Shown here: piece after piece, positions 34,523 through 48,161 of the stretch
How the letters are laid out: each line of letters starts with the position of its first letter
Position numbering within the stretch: the stretch's first letter is position 1
Source of the DNA: Tetranychus cinnabarinus
Taxonomy: Eukaryota; Arthropoda; Arachnida; Trombidiformes; Tetranychidae
Direction of reading: 5' to 3'
NCBI GenBank assembly: GCA_022266195.1
Contig: WHVY01000002.1
Coordinates: 11,237,001-11,301,000 of the forward strand
Length of the DNA stretch: 64,000 nucleotides
Translations under genes and position numbers: made by a program
Notes under the pieces: model-generated
Seen by the model: only the letters and a program-made list of their open reading frames with translations
Told to the model about the DNA's origin: nothing
Database searches by the model: none

Positions 34523-37500
34523 TTACAATGATTGGTCAACCATGGTTGCTGATGAGGATGATGATGAAGATAATGATGATGGTACAACGGTTGATGTTAT
34601 TGGTGGCGAGGTAGTCGTCAATGATTCTCCTACAGATAACTTATTTTCGCTCATCTCCGATATTGTGGGTTTACTAAGATTGCTACTTTTACTACTGCTT
34701 AAACTAGTGATACTATTGATACTGCTGTTACTTGTGGTGGTAATGTTGTTCATCTCTTCCTCTTTGTGATTTGTCTCTGTTACACTTTTATCCGGCGTTG
34801 TTGTCATACTGACGTTATTGGGCCCAAAGTCATCTTCAGCTCCGTCAATCATATTTAACGCCTCATTAGTAGCCAAATGATGATGATAAGTGAGTTCCTT
34901 GTTAAATGGAGAAACGAAAAATGTCTTAAGATGAGGAGAAAAAGAGGGATATAAGTTACCATTATTGTTTAAAAAGGAACTGTGAAGTCTCATGGCTGAA
35001 GCAAAATCAAGGTGAGGAAAGCCCAATGGAGCAAGCAGTGGAAATGGTACAGAGGGTGAAAAATTTGACGATGAATAGTCAAAGGGTAGGTTTGATGAGT
35101 TCGGGTTGGTAGTAGATGAAGGCTGGGCTCCTGGTGAGGCTCCATTGGATCCGTTGGTTGAACCATTGGTTGACCCAGGTGAAGGTGATGTCCCTGAAGG
35201 AGTAGTCATTGTCGTTGCTGCTGCTGCTGCTGCATGATGATGAAGGTGGCTTAGGAATGGTGACCATGGTTTGTGTAAACCCAAATTGGCTGCATGACGG
35301 GCAACCTCTTCGGCTGTTGCGGCCGCTGCTGCCGCCGCCGCTGCTGCTGTGGGTCCTCCAGCAGGCTGTCCAGGCCCTGCATTGGCTGCAGCGGCTGCTG
35401 CTGCCGCAGCTTGGTGTTGATAGAGTAAAGGTAATCCAGGATGAGGTCGATAGAGAAGATTTGAATTCAGTGAATTATTACTTGCAATGTTATTGTGTAT
35501 ACTATTATTGTTACTAATGTTATTATTTAATTCCGATAAACTCAGTCCATTGGAACTTATGATTGGGTGATCATGTTTATCATCGTGCATATCTTTCTTT
35601 ATGGAAATTGAATCTAAATTAGGGTGAAAAATAGATAAATCAAGAGAGTAAACAAGAGAAAAGAGAGAAAAAGAAAACAAATTAGTACAAGTAACTTGGG
35701 AGTCAATGTTAATTAGTTAATTTAGGGAAATCTTTTACAGACAATCATGTTTACTTCATTTACAGACGAGAAATAATATTGTTCCAACACTATTAGTGAC
35801 ATTAAGTTTACCTCGGATGTTTACTTGTATCACATTACCAGACTTGAAGTTTTCGCTTGCTTCGTCAAGAATAATATCGGTCGCTTTTTTCTTGCACAGC
35901 TAACCTACTAGTGCTACACTTCCTGAAACAATTTTAGTTCTCATCACTTTTTCTTCTCACTAGAATCATCTTTTTTAGCCATTTCAGTTTCTCCAAGAAT
36001 GTCAAGAATGCCTTTGTTAACACAAAATAATGACAATATTAAAGTCAAAGCAAGGCAAGCAAAAAAAACATGTTAAAGTTGACAAAAAAAGTTACATTGG
36101 TGTAACAAGCAGTAATACCAACATTATGACAAGATTGTAACAGTTGCCTTTTCTGTTCTTTAGTTTGTTTATAATTCATTCCACCAAGGCTAAATGGGAA
36201 TGAAGTTTTAATCTTGAGATGGATGAACACATACAAAGAGATTCAAAATGATTATCCAGAAAAATGATAGAAGCTACACAAAGAGGATGAAACAAAAAAA
36301 AAGACTTAAGGTTGAGGATGGAAAGGGTTTCATTGGGACAAAGAGTGAAAGGCTTCACCAAAGCTCAAATCCAAGTTATTTAAATTGTAATATCAGATAA
36401 ACACTGTTATTAATTCACTTTACTAAGGTTCCACTGATTTAAACAGAATAAAATTGATTAACCAGAAATAGATAAAACTGGTTCAAAATGGCCTCCAAGT
36501 CTTGGAGGCAAAGGATTTGAATAAAGGATTTGAATGGAGGATCAATGATAAAGATATCTGATATCAATGGTTCCCTATCAAAAAGCGGTAAAATTAAATG
36601 TTAAACAAGTTGATTAAAAAGATGTTGAGATTAATAATGAATTTGGGTGAATGAAATTAAAATAAATTACTCTTAAATGTAAAGCAAATCCATCATAATT
36701 CATATTTATAAATGTCAAGATAGACAAAAAGATTGAAACAAAAGTTAAAGACAACAACAATCAGTAAAGGTTGTACTCTATTGTTTAAAGCTAAACTGTG
36801 GTTGATTCAATTAACCACTTAAATTGGAAACAAAATTGAATTTCACTCACTTAATTATGATTAACTTTAAACAAGCTGTTGATAAATTGTTTAAACATTT
36901 AATTATCTTGTTTATTTAATCTTGTTCATCATCATCATTACCATCGTCTTTGTAATAATAATACAAACCTTAACATGGCATGAAAAGCATTACAGTATAA
37001 GATGATAATAATAGTAATAATCTTATTATGTTTACTATCATCAACATTATAAAAGGTTCAACTGTAACAAAGAATGCGAAAACGTGAACAATATTTTCAT
37101 GTTGAACCCTGAACAAGGAACAAGAAAAAGTATCATGAATCAAAATTGAAATCAACTGACAAACTGATATAACAATCTAAACGTAGGCAACAACCAAATA
37201 ATAGTAAAAACAAACATTGTTATATATTGACCACCCACAATGGTTAATAAATTGTTGAGTGAAACGTAAATTTATTCACATCTTTTGCTCTCCCCATCAT
37301 GATTAAGATGATGATAATAAGGATGATGAAGACCTCCGAAGATGATTCGTGATTCCAAACATTGTTCAGCTCTGTACAATAAATAATATCCTCGTTCCCA
37401 TGGAGGACATTCAAGCAATTTAAAATTGAGTCAAATTGTTGAGCAAAACCAATTTTTTCAATGAACAAACCCAAACATTTTTGTTCACTAAAATTTGGGT

Positions 37501-40500
37501 TCCATCCCTAGTCTTTACCAATTTATTGCTGGACTAATAATAGAACCAAATTAACTCTATCATCAAGTTTAATTGTTAAAACTTGATTAGCAAATATGTT
37601 TACAATCAGAAGCTAAATAGCTTGTCATCAGTCGATTAAGAGATTTGAAGGTTGAGGGAAAATTTGGTGAAAAAATTGAAATGCTTTTTAGGTTGAAATT
37701 GGCTTTGAACAAATGCTATCAATATCTGGCAGTTTAACCTAATATTAACCTTTTGTAGGCCTACCTTGATAGCCATTATGTTTGCCTAATGTAAGCTAAT
37801 GTTGTATTTAAAATCTGGTATTTTGTTTGTTAAAAAAGGTTGAAAGTGAAAGGTTGCCTCTGTTTTGTTTGCATACCAACTGTGGTTATATGGTTAATAG
37901 TGAATGAATGGAGGAGGCGGAGGAGGAGGAGGAGGAGGAGGAGGTTGAAGGTAGAGGTTGAACGAGCTAGGCTGGGAGTTAACAGTTGTAAATGGGTAGA
38001 CAAATGTAGGTGCGGACAATGAAATAAACAGATGGAAACTATGGTTTAAAGGTTAACATTGAGTGACCATTTAGGTTGTTCATTAACTTATCTAGAGACC
38101 TTGATTTATGATTAAAATAACAGTGGACCAAGAGCGAGCGAGCACAAAAACAAAAGCAGAAACGCAAAAACACACACAAGAAAAAAAAAGAGCGAAACAA
38201 ACCAACCAGACAACAGCTTTAAACAATGTTACTGATGGTAAATAATAAGACAAAATCTTGTATTATTTGCTTCAGGCAATTGATGTAAGCTTCCTAATCA
38301 ATCATATCAATATCAAACATTTTCTGGTAAAAAGTTGACGGAAAAATATTGAAGGAAATGTTGCTCAGGAAACAAAACAAAATTTTTTAGTTTTTCTGGT
38401 TAAAGGTTTTTCTTCCAATTTTTATGCCTTTATAACTTGATTTTTGTTCATGTTCATTACAACAATAATAATAACCCAAAAACACTCGGCTTATTACACT
38501 TTAACTTCAAACGTTTATGCTTTTTATGATCAAAATCAGCCTTTCAAATCAACCTTTTCCAGACTGATTATAAGCTGAAAATGAAGTTGATTAATTGAAC
38601 CAACATTGATTGTAAAGGCAAGTGAAGCTAAAATAGGCAACAAGAATCACAATTTAACTTGCAAATTGCTTGTAAACAATTGTTGAGTTTACTGCTGTTA
38701 ATTGCAATGATAATTATGCATTAATGATTATCCAACGTTGAAACGAAACGCAAAATGTTTTCAAATAACACTTTTAATTGTACCTTTTTTATTGGCTTTT
38801 GCCACATTTGGCCCGATCAATACAATAAAAAAGCTTTTACAGCCAATTGAAAAGGTAGACTAATCAAAGTTGAATTGGCCGATAATATAAATAGGAAAAT
38901 TATAAATTCAATAATCACAACAATAATGGCTTCAGGTAAAGCTCAGGTTAAGATGTTTCCTCAAAAAGTTTTGATTCAACTCCAAGAGTTGATGTTGTTA
39001 TACTTTAACCTGTCATTATCATGCTCGTCAAAACTCGTGTAAAGACGTTTCTTTTTTGTTGAGTTTCGTTCTCAAAAGAAGGTAAAATTGATTAAAGTTT
39101 GTCTTCCTTTATCATCATGATCATCCTTTACAAATGCGATTACAAATTGTTATTAACATTGACAAATGGATGACAAGACAGTGAAGAAGAAAATATTTTA
39201 AGAAGATTGGATCCAAAAAAAGGAAAGGAAATGGATATTAAAGGTAATGGTTAGGGATGATGTTGATGATCAGTTTGATGATAGAGAGGATGACAAAAGA
39301 AGAAGATGAATAAAGAAAAATCTCAAAAGAATTCTTGAGTTTCTTCTCTTCATCTTTTCTCTTCTTCTTCTTCTTTTCCCTTTACTTCATGTTCGTTCTT
39401 TTCATCGACTCTTCTCTTATCTTCACAAGGAAACATTTTGTCTTATAGTGTGTGGACATTGTATTTTGGGTCCATCTTTTTTTTTGGAGACTCATTGTTA
39501 GCTTCATGATTGTCATTGGTGATAGTTAGGATAGTAAAGAGAGAAGATGCCTTTTAAGGCAACTTTGCCAACTTTGGACTTACCTTCAAGTTTATCGACA
39601 GATGATAGTCCAACCGATTTCCTTGGGATACTTGGAGGTCCGTGAGATTCATCGTCAATATCCAAACGTTCATTATGATCGTCTGAATATTGATCATCCA
39701 TTTTATCTCCATTCTCCTTCATCTTATCGTAACCAGAAGAGCAAATTGTTCTCGTCTCAGGATCAGATTCATAAGAAACTAATCTTCGAGGACTGCTCAT
39801 GACCAATTGTCTGGTTAAGCGAGAGAAAAAAAGGAAACAAAAAGTCAGGTTAAAAAGAGTTTAAAATGTAAAAATGTTCAGGAAATTTGGTAAACAATTT
39901 CGTGTAAAATTGCATGACTTTTAAGGAAAAGGTAAACTTACTTTTTACTACTTCTACCGGCTCCAGTTTCCCTGAAACCTTTTGCAAATGGATTGTTATC
40001 GATTTTTAATTTAGTGATCTGGACACATTGAAATCCAAACGAGTTGAGCGACATGAAAAAAACGAGAAAAGATTTTGATCAAAAAATTTGCTTCATTGAG
40101 TTCATCGTTTTTCATTTTACATCAAAATTCATTTCAAGTTTTACTAAACACAGATAAATGACGCTCTTGTTTAAGGTCAAAACTTTCCATTCAAAATTCA
40201 CTTCTTTTTGCACATCTTCTTGAGCACCTTTAGCTCAACGTTTATTGTAAGTCTAGTCGCAATTCAATTTTGAATAGTTGGTTCAGTTACTATTACAAGT
40301 CAACTTTCAATCGACTTTGAATAAAGGTTTCATCAAAAACAGATCGATAAGTCTCGATCTTTCATTTTGTCCTCTAATGGAATAATCAACCCTTTTGCTA
40401 AATTCCCTGTTAATGGTCAACACTCAACCGAGTCAACTGTTGGCCATCAAAGTTATCACCACTTTGAGGTTAAACCATTTCAACCTTTATCAATTATCTT

Positions 40501-42701
40501 GTCACAATAATAATGGAAAATAAAGTGTTTGAATTGGTTAGACTTTGAATAAAAATCTGTAAAGTCTCGAGTAAAAAGGCATTTATTTGGATTCAATGTA
40601 ATGCTTGTTAACCAGTCAACCAAGTGACAATTGTAAGCTTGCAAGTCCTTTTTTATGATTTACTCACTGCTACAACATTATCTATATCAAGCTGATTGTT
40701 GGCCTTTTATTTAAATGAAAATTGTGGGTGAAAACAAAGCCACAAAAGGTAGTTGAAATGATGATGATAATAAATTAATTTTGATGGTAAAACATTTTCA
40801 GGGTTCAATTGAGACTTTATCTGATTCCAAGTGATACATCTAACGCCATTTTACTGGATAATTTTCACTTCAACCTGATGATAATTTGCTCATCAACACT
40901 CTGAACTTTTCGCAGGCAGAACTTGGTGAAGCCTCACGTTTAAAGGTGACACTTCATGAACCAGACAGATAAAAGTGGAAATGAGATTAAAGTGAAACAA
41001 AAACAAATGGATTCTAATAAAAGATTGCCTCTGCTGGGAGTGAAATGAGACTAAATAATTATTGGATAGAGTTGGTTTAATGAGTTTTGCAACTCTCAAT
41101 GAAGGTAAATGATAATGAAATAATATTTGATAATCAGATAAACTTTTCATTTCAATTTTGAATATTGTTGACCATTTCAATGTTATCAGCATTTTGAAAG
41201 GTTTAATAATCAGTAATGGCTTTTGTGATTGCTTTAATGATTGTGTGTTCAGTTTGAAATGAGCAATTCTTTTGTTGGACGAAATTGCAAAATGACATTA
41301 TCATGTATTGTTGAGAGTTAACTAACTATGAACCTTTCAATTTACATGTTTTGTTCATTATTGTAAAAACAAACCGCAAACGAAAAAAGAACAAAAAAAG
41401 TTTCTTTTCTCATTCCAATCTTTCCTCCTTTTTTCCCTGTGCTCATTTGAGTATCTAATTGTGGTTTGTTTTGATTCAATTGTTAACAATTAAGTGACTA
41501 AATAGGTATACAGTTTTTGTTCACAATGAAACTGGGCATAACAAGGTAACAATGAAAAAGGTAAGAATGGAAACAAGTTTTCTTGAAATGAATATTGTTT
41601 TTCATGATCAACCAACTTTTGGGAAAATCAAGTTTTGCTGTTGCTTTTTTTTTGTTTACAAACCTTTTCATTTTGATAGGCAGTTACGGCAATGAACTCA
41701 GTCTCTTTGAATACATAAGTTCTGAATGTACTATGAGGCAATTTCAGCAGATTGTTTGTCCTGACTAGATGAAAACGGGGTTGATATTTGTGCATCGAGT
41801 TCAAAATTGTCTGCTTGGTGAGATGTAAGGTGCGACAAGGTAAAAAAAGCAAAATTGTTGATCCAAGTTCCATGTTTGATAATAGCAGGGCAAAATCAAA
41901 CCAGTTAACCATTCAATTGTCGAGTGATGACAAATATTCCAGTTTTGATGGTAAGTTATCGAAACAAAAGAAAAACAAATGAACAAAAAGAAAAGAGTTT
42001 CAATGAGTATTTTTGTATCAATTAATCATGAACTGATGAGACATCAAACTTACAGCTCAACAGTCATCTCAAGCAGTTCAACTTGAACCTCGAGTCATAA
42101 CCTAACCTAACCTAACCCAACCTAATCCAACCTTTCCTAGCCTAACATCAAGTCCAATGACTAGATGAGACAAAATTGGCTCTAAGCTTTTAAAGCTTTT
42201 TAAAGCAATTTCTTATCATCCATGATATGAACTATTAATCAGTTTCTTCAAATATTGATTAAAGTTCTACTTCATTGTTTTACCTTCTGTTTGATAGAAA
42301 GCGATTAGCAGATATAAACTTTGAAGCGACAAAAATAGATTCAATTTAAATATTGATTAGAGTTGATAAGCTTTGAGATTTCAAGTCGAGCTGTAAACGA
42401 GTTTTTCAGTCAAGTTTCTATCTAAATACTTACGAATCCATGTTTATCGGCTATATTATTAGTTAATTTTAATTTATGAAATGAAACAGTTTTCTGCATC
42501 CATTGTTCACCGGTTGAAGGTGAATCAGGGTGTATATACATTCGTTTAGGCATTTCAGGATCAGCTTTACCTGCCATCATCCAGCGCGAATTGTGAAACT
42601 TGTATCTACAATCATCAGCGGCAACAATGTCCATTAACATTATGTATTTAGCTTTCTTGTCAAGTCCTGAAACTCGCACTTTAAACGGAGGAAACATGCG
42701 T
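34523..42701 (-). CDS. omb: Tbx2/3-type T-box transcription factor, optomotor-blind orthologue (5' exon(s) missing)
   Basis: Coding exons in transcript order: 42434-42701, 41664-41810, 39942-40018, 39584-39810 and 34523-35613 (stop TAA). Phases agree at every border. The visible 602 residues begin inside the T-box: RRMFPPFKVRVSGLDKKAKY, ADDCRYKFHNSRW, MPKRMYIHPDSPSTGEQWM and LTNNIADKHGF, then TILNSMHKYQPRFHLVR and FKETEFIAVTAYQNEK, then ITKLKIDNNPFAKGFRETGA. The intron positions, after KHGF and after YQNEK, are those I recall for vertebrate Tbx2/3. The T-box (about visible residues 1-163) binds DNA as in other nuclear T-box factors. One difference is WMMAGKAD where WMVAGKAD is usual. The last exon is long, with several poly-Ala runs, His runs and Ser/Asn-rich stretches, as expected of a Tbx2/3 C-terminal regulatory region. 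The exon for the T-box start (the GTEMVITKSG region) was not found up to 64000. Introns are 623, 1645, 131 and 3970 bp. Confidence 0.9.
37911..37944. repeat. (GGA)n microsatellite in T-box intron
   Basis: GGAGGAGGCGGAGGAGG-type tract of about eleven units. The + strand poly-Arg open frame over it is an artefact. Confidence 0.9.
42099..42146. repeat. Degenerate CCTAA (TTAGG) telomere-like array
   Basis: Three perfect CCTAA units are followed by CCCAA, CCTAA, TCCAA and looser variants ending in CCTAA. TTAGG is the common arthropod telomere unit. The array lies in the T-box intron between the exons ending at 42434 and starting at 41810. Confidence 0.6.
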
Positions 42702-45700
42702 CTGTACAAACAGTGAAGCAAAAAAAAAACAAAACAAAATGATTATCAAAAATGTCGAGTAAAAAAAGGTACCAAAAAATGGATTGAAAAAATGATCCCA
42801 TTAACACTGACTAACTCATTATGTTTACAAATGTGAAAGTTAATGAACAGTTAAACAGCTTGATTACAGGTGATTATTAATTTACTAAAAAAAGTCAATT
42901 TTTTATTAAAACACTTTACATAAAAAGAGCAATTAATGAGCTGCTAATTAATATGTTAAACACTTGGTAAAATGTAGTAAAAAATGGCAAAATATTAAAC
43001 TCCAAAGAGTAAATGATAAACAATAATGGCGATTGAAACAAATGATAATTGTATCGACTTTCCTTATTGAAAAATGATACCTGATAAAAGGTGAATTAAT
43101 GATAATATGAATAACCAAGATGGGAGTGAGAATTGAAATAATAGATTGATAATGATAGGTAATAAAACAGGATAATAGGTTACATGAAATGTGGGCAAAT
43201 AAGTCTCTATGAAAGCGACCAGCATAAGTCTGATAATCATCTCAAGTAGAGACAAAGCTCAACCTAAAGAAGGCAACTCCGCCCGTTGATTGAACACGCA
43301 TCAGTCAAGTCAAGGTAACAATTATTAGGGCAAAATATTGGTAAAACTTTTATTGGAATGTTGATCAATTAGAAAGGACAAAATGGTGGTCATGGCTATT
43401 CAACGGAAAAGGTTAAACAATAATGTCAACTGGATATTGTTTCAATTTGAATGGTGAATGTAAATTTAACTGACATCAATTTGTTTTCACCGAAGACACA
43501 CTTTACTCTTCGTGCTTGTCTGTGAATGAAAAATTGAAAAATGAAGATTAAAGGTTATGATTAGGATGATGAGGATGGGCAAGATGAATAGATGTTTTCA
43601 TCATTGTTTTGCCGTTAACAGACTCACCTAACCATGACATATTGTTAGCATTGTTGACAATTATAATTGATCAGTTATTGAGATAATAATAATCTTGCAA
43701 TTTAAACATAATGCAAGATGATTCGGCAAAGAAGAAATGAATGAAGAAAAAAAAAATATCAAGTCTTAAAATTTAATGACTTATCAAGAGCCGGACACTG
43801 AAAGGCTCATGGATAAAGGTTGGGAACAACAATGCGAATCGATTGTTGAAAATAATATGTTCAAGTATTGAATGAAAATAGTAAATAGAAGATTTTTTTT
43901 TTCTTCTCTTTCTTTTCTCGACAATCTCGCATTGTACAGTAAAGATGATGACAATATTGTATAGTAAATGATAAATAATAAAGAGTCAACAATAAAAGGT
44001 CCAACCAGGAGAAGATGGTGAAAAATATGAAATATAATAATATTTATGAATAGACAAAAGTCCATAAAGTAACATATCATGTCACTTAATCTCCTCTCTT
44101 CCTACTCCTCCTTTCATCCTCTCATCCCTCCTCTTTCCTCCATCATCTTGATCATCCGACAAACCATAATCTAGACAAAAATACATAAATATTGATAATA
44201 ATATTTTCATCTTCTATATAGATCGATAATAATATTGGTTAAACCATTGAACCATTTACAATATTTGCAGCCTTATAGGTAATCATATTTATCACATTTC
44301 ATCATTGCCTTTTCACACTCGATTGTTTCGAAAGTTTTATCGTCAACCTGGAAAAGTTCAGAGTTTCAACAGCAAATCCCAGTCAATTTTGTTTGCGTAA
44401 AATGTTTATGTTTAGTCTTGTTAACGATAATGATGGCAAATGATCATTAATTTTCAATGAAAAATGGTTGATAATTTTATCTGTTTTGGTGAATCGTTTC
44501 ATGAGGCTTTCAATCTCAATCGAGTAAAGGTAACAAAATGTGTTGAAGACGCATTTACCTGTAACTAGGTTAACGATTAATGATTTGACTCTTTTTTTTG
44601 CCTTCGTTTTTTTTCGGGTAAAGTTGAGGAAAATTGTCTCATTGTTGTTCATGTGAGAGTCACACGTAATAATCATTAATGTTTTTAAAAGTGAAATGAT
44701 GATAATTGAAGGTTTTGTGTGACATTTCTTGTTTACTGAATTGCCATTTTGTCTTTATTTTTTACCTTTCCATTTTTCAAGGTAACGTTACTTTCACCCA
44801 AAACGTTTGAGCAACTCAATGTTCATCAAGAATGATTATGCTCATGATAATGATCTTGAATTTAACTATTAAGGGATTCAAGATTACATGGAAATATATT
44901 ATTCGTCTTGTTAGTTTAATGTTTTTTTTTTGTTGCTGTTGTTGATGCTATTCAAAGGGTTGATATTTCTTGGCCTGTAATTAATTGGATTTGTTGATTG
45001 TGACAAAAGATAGCTTGATAATCGTAGCTAATGGTATAATGATGATAATCAACGTTTAATGGTTAATTTTCAGTTTGTGTTAATGATTTTAGTGAGAACG
45101 AAAGAGTTGAAACGAGTTTCAAAATTGGTTAATTAATTTTAATGAACTTGGTTTTTTGCTTTGATTAACCAGTATGATTGTTGATAATTAACAAAAGTAA
45201 TGAAATGAGAAAGAAATATATCTTTTCTGGTTTTCAAAATTGCTCTTCAAGCTCAAACAATCACCTTTTGGTTGAGCAAATTACAACGAAGTGTTCAATT
45301 TTCTTGTCACAGTTTGTAAGCAAATGATGAATGTTTATTGACATTGAATCATAAGTGACTAAAACAGTCATCTTTTGACTGATAAAGTTGGTTTAAATGT
45401 TCATCTCATTGCTATGAACCAATGACAAACATTTAATCCTAACCTAACCGAACCTAACCTAATGCAACTCTTAACTCTGATCTTAGAGTTTACCTCTCAT
45501 GACTAATAATTGGTTGAAACCGATTGTTACAATAATGCAAAATGATGAAATTCTTGGTTATCAATGATTTGAACTTTGAACCATTTGTTCATAAAAAGAC
45601 AAATGTTGAATTGATTCTGTGCAATGTTTTGTTCAAACCTACAAAATTAATCATTTTTGCATCGAAGTTGAAGTTTTATATTTTTGACGATCAAATGATG

Positions 45701-45878
45701 CATGATGTGAATTAAGATCATGTTCATTTTGAGCTTAGAAATATTGAATTTTTGAAATTCAGTGAAAAAATCGATAAGATAAATGGAACTTTGATCGATT
45801 TAATAATAGTAACATTTGGTTAAACACAACAAAATATATTTGACTTTGAAATATACTGAATCTGATGAAATGTTGAAA
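42702..45878. other. Stretch between T-box exon and ABCG gene
   Basis: No supported exon on either strand; probably part of the upstream T-box intron. The open frames at 43064-43255, 43784-44080 and 44383-44676 are hydrophobic or low complexity. A short CCTAA array lies at 45438-45462. The ABCG 3' untranslated region should lie just below 45879. Confidence 0.5.
45438..45462. repeat. Second CCTAA (TTAGG) telomere-like array
   Basis: Two CCTAA units, CCGAA, two more CCTAA units and TGCAA. It lies 3.3 kb from the first array in the same orientation. Confidence 0.55.
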
Positions 45879-48161
45879 TTAATTTGATGCTCGATGGCGG
45901 ATAATTAGAAAAGTGGCAAATCGATAGACAATCAGGTTAACGCAGAGAACCCAAAAGGTACGCTGAAGATATTCATCTTTTAAATTGTAGATAATCATTA
46001 CACCTGATTCAACCTCGGTTCGATTACCTGCAGCACCTTTAGCTAAACCTCCACCCACCGAGTTGAAAACTGCGGTAGTCAATGAATCGGTTATATCACG
46101 AATTTGCTTCATTGTTTCAGGTGAATCATCATCTTCCCCGTTGATGGTCTCAAAAGCAATCGAAAACATTTTATTGATCCAACCCTGGAACATGGATTTC
46201 ATCATTTCAATCTTTTCCATGGTTCCCTTACCACACCTAAAAAAGCCATAAAGTGAAATCAAAACACCTTCAAAGCCAAATCGTATATAAGACAAGTTGG
46301 TCAAGGGTCGAAGTATAGCTGGCATGGTTTCAATTTTGACCAGAAAACCACTAAACAGAAGCAAAGGTAAACACGAGGCTGGACCCAGAAACACTGCAGC
46401 TGTGACATTATGAACAAAAAACGAGCCAACAGCAAGGCCATGCGATTGGCCGATCAGTGAAACCATGACACAGATAAAGAGATAGGCTGAGAATCGATCC
46501 CAATCATGTATCTGTCCGTTCATGTAATAGGTGATGGACACATATAGAATGGAATTGAACAATTGAAAAGGCAAATCGGCCAGAGTACGAGCAAGGAAAT
46601 ATGAGCCCACTCCGTACCAGCCGTTTGACTTTTCTTTGATGAAAATGGACAATTCGAGGGGAAAGGTGATCAACATTGGTGTCAATGAGCCAAACATGAG
46701 AAGAAGAAGGGAAAAAAATAAAGCCGAAAAATTGTCCAACAAGCCTTTGGCTTCTCCAATAACCTCTTCCGAAGCAGATTTAATGGCATGGATACTGAAT
46801 GATGACCCGAGATCGGGTGGACAACCTCCATATTTACCAATGTAGGGACCATAAAACCAGCCTAGAAATAGTGCCATTCCAATGTGAATACCAAACCGTG
46901 AGGCTGCTAACAGGGGATCGCGAAGAGTCAAAAGGAAAGATCGATGTAAGAGGATGAAAAAGTGTTTCAAGTGTGGATAAGAAGCTCGAAAAGCGGCCTG
47001 AGTTAAAATTCGTTTATTGACCAGTTCAAGTTCATTTTTATCATCAAAAGGTCTAGGATGGGCCAATAGGGCACCCAGAGCATCGGGACCATGTTCACCT
47101 GAGGCAATTTCAATCAGAAAATCACCTGGATTGGTAAATGTTGGACAAGGTGTTCCCACTTTATCCAGATGACCTATCAAACTGATTGGTGATCCATCGT
47201 ATACAAGTTGACCCTGACTTGAGAGAACATAAACTTTATCAAAGAGTTGAAAAATTTTCATGTTGGGCTGATGAATGGTAACCATGATGAGCATAGAAGG
47301 CTTGGATGAAGCCAATGAGCGCAAAATTTCAATGCAATTGTACGAAGCAGCCGAGTCAAGTCCAGAAGTGGGCTCATCAAGTATCAAAATGTCGGGTCGA
47401 GAAATGAGCTCTTGAGCAATAGAGAGACGCTTCTTTTGCCCACCTGAAAGTTTACCAACCCGTGAGTCGACCACATGTTCAAGACCAAAAAGTGTCAAAA
47501 CATGATCACTAGCCAGTTGATGGTAGTTGGTGTCAGAGACGGTAAACCTACGCACATCCAGTCTTGCTGCTGGTCCTTCTGTAGACAAGGCCTTGTACGC
47601 CTTGTAGTAGTTTGATGCTACCAGGGTCGAGGTTTGCAGGCGAGAAGCAAAGACAAGAGTCTCCTTGACGGTGAGCACATCGAAGTAATTGTCATACTGA
47701 GGGATAAAGGCCATGTTGAGTCGAGCTCGATCACCTGAAAGACAAATGTCACCCTCAGTTGAACCCTTCCATCGACCCGAGATGCAGTTGATCAAGGTTG
47801 ACTTGCCACATCCCGAAGGTCCCATAATGGCAATCAGTTGACCCGACTTGAAGGATCCATCAATATTGTTTAAAATGAATTTACTTTCCGGCTTACGGCC
47901 AATGTACTTGACATAAGGATTGACTTCGACTGAAACGGAAAATGATTTCCAGTGAACAATGAAATCGTTGAGTAAACTAGCTGATATGGTTGAGATGACC
48001 GTTTCAGGGTAAACTTTGCCATCTCCATTGGTTGAATAAGAGTCACCCTGAGTCATGGTAAATGCTTGATAAACTGAATTATCAGATTCTTCGCCACTTT
48101 TAACCAAATAATTGTTGTAATGAGAATTGTCAGAAGATTCAAAGTTTGAAATTCGTATCAT
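45879..48161 (-). CDS. ABCG (White-type) half-transporter, single exon
   Basis: 760 codons without an intron, from ATG at 48161 to TAA at 45879. The nucleotide-binding domain comes first, as in all ABCG proteins: Walker A GPSGCGKST at 114-122, Q-loop Gln155, signature LSGGQKKRLS at 238-247, Walker B ILILDEPTSGLD at 258-269 and the H-loop VTIHQP with His297. A C-terminal membrane domain of about six helices follows (near 424-440, 478-500, 528-547, 557-580, 586-606 and 733-753). FPLELSIFIKEKSNGWYGVG near 500 is typical of the family. The large loop before the last helix (about 607-732) has paired Cys and an NRT glycosylation site. Length is slightly above the usual 600-700 because of a 70-residue polar N-terminus and the long loop. 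It should work as a dimer in a membrane exporting lipids or other small hydrophobic compounds; the substrate cannot be told. All catalytic motifs are intact, so it appears functional. Confidence 0.95.
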   Translation of the reverse strand: MIRISNFESSDNSHYNNYLVKSGEESDNSVYQAFTMTQGDSYSTNGDGKVYPETVISTISASLLNDFIVHWKSFSVSVEVNPYVKYIGRKPESKFILNNIDGSFKSGQLIAIMGPSGCGKSTLINCISGRWKGSTEGDICLSGDRARLNMAFIPQYDNYFDVLTVKETLVFASRLQTSTLVASNYYKAYKALSTEGPAARLDVRRFTVSDTNYHQLASDHVLTLFGLEHVVDSRVGKLSGGQKKRLSIAQELISRPDILILDEPTSGLDSAASYNCIEILRSLASSKPSMLIMVTIHQPNMKIFQLFDKVYVLSSQGQLVYDGSPISLIGHLDKVGTPCPTFTNPGDFLIEIASGEHGPDALGALLAHPRPFDDKNELELVNKRILTQAAFRASYPHLKHFFILLHRSFLLTLRDPLLAASRFGIHIGMALFLGWFYGPYIGKYGGCPPDLGSSFSIHAIKSASEEVIGEAKGLLDNFSALFFSLLLLMFGSLTPMLITFPLELSIFIKEKSNGWYGVGSYFLARTLADLPFQLFNSILYVSITYYMNGQIHDWDRFSAYLFICVMVSLIGQSHGLAVGSFFVHNVTAAVFLGPASCLPLLLFSGFLVKIETMPAILRPLTNLSYIRFGFEGVLISLYGFFRCGKGTMEKIEMMKSMFQGWINKMFSIAFETINGEDDDSPETMKQIRDITDSLTTAVFNSVGGGLAKGAAGNRTEVESGVMIIYNLKDEYLQRTFWVLCVNLIVYRFATFLIIRHRASN

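Noticed and set aside
34542..34769. + strand open frame rich in Asp then Leu
   Set aside because: Antisense shadow of the Ser/Thr/Asn-rich end of the T-box gene; same for 35209-35517 and the - strand frame 35079-35267.
37840..38022. Poly-Arg open frame
   Set aside because: Produced by the GGA microsatellite.
46063..46845. + strand open frames over the ABCG gene
   Set aside because: Antisense shadows of a well supported 760-codon gene.
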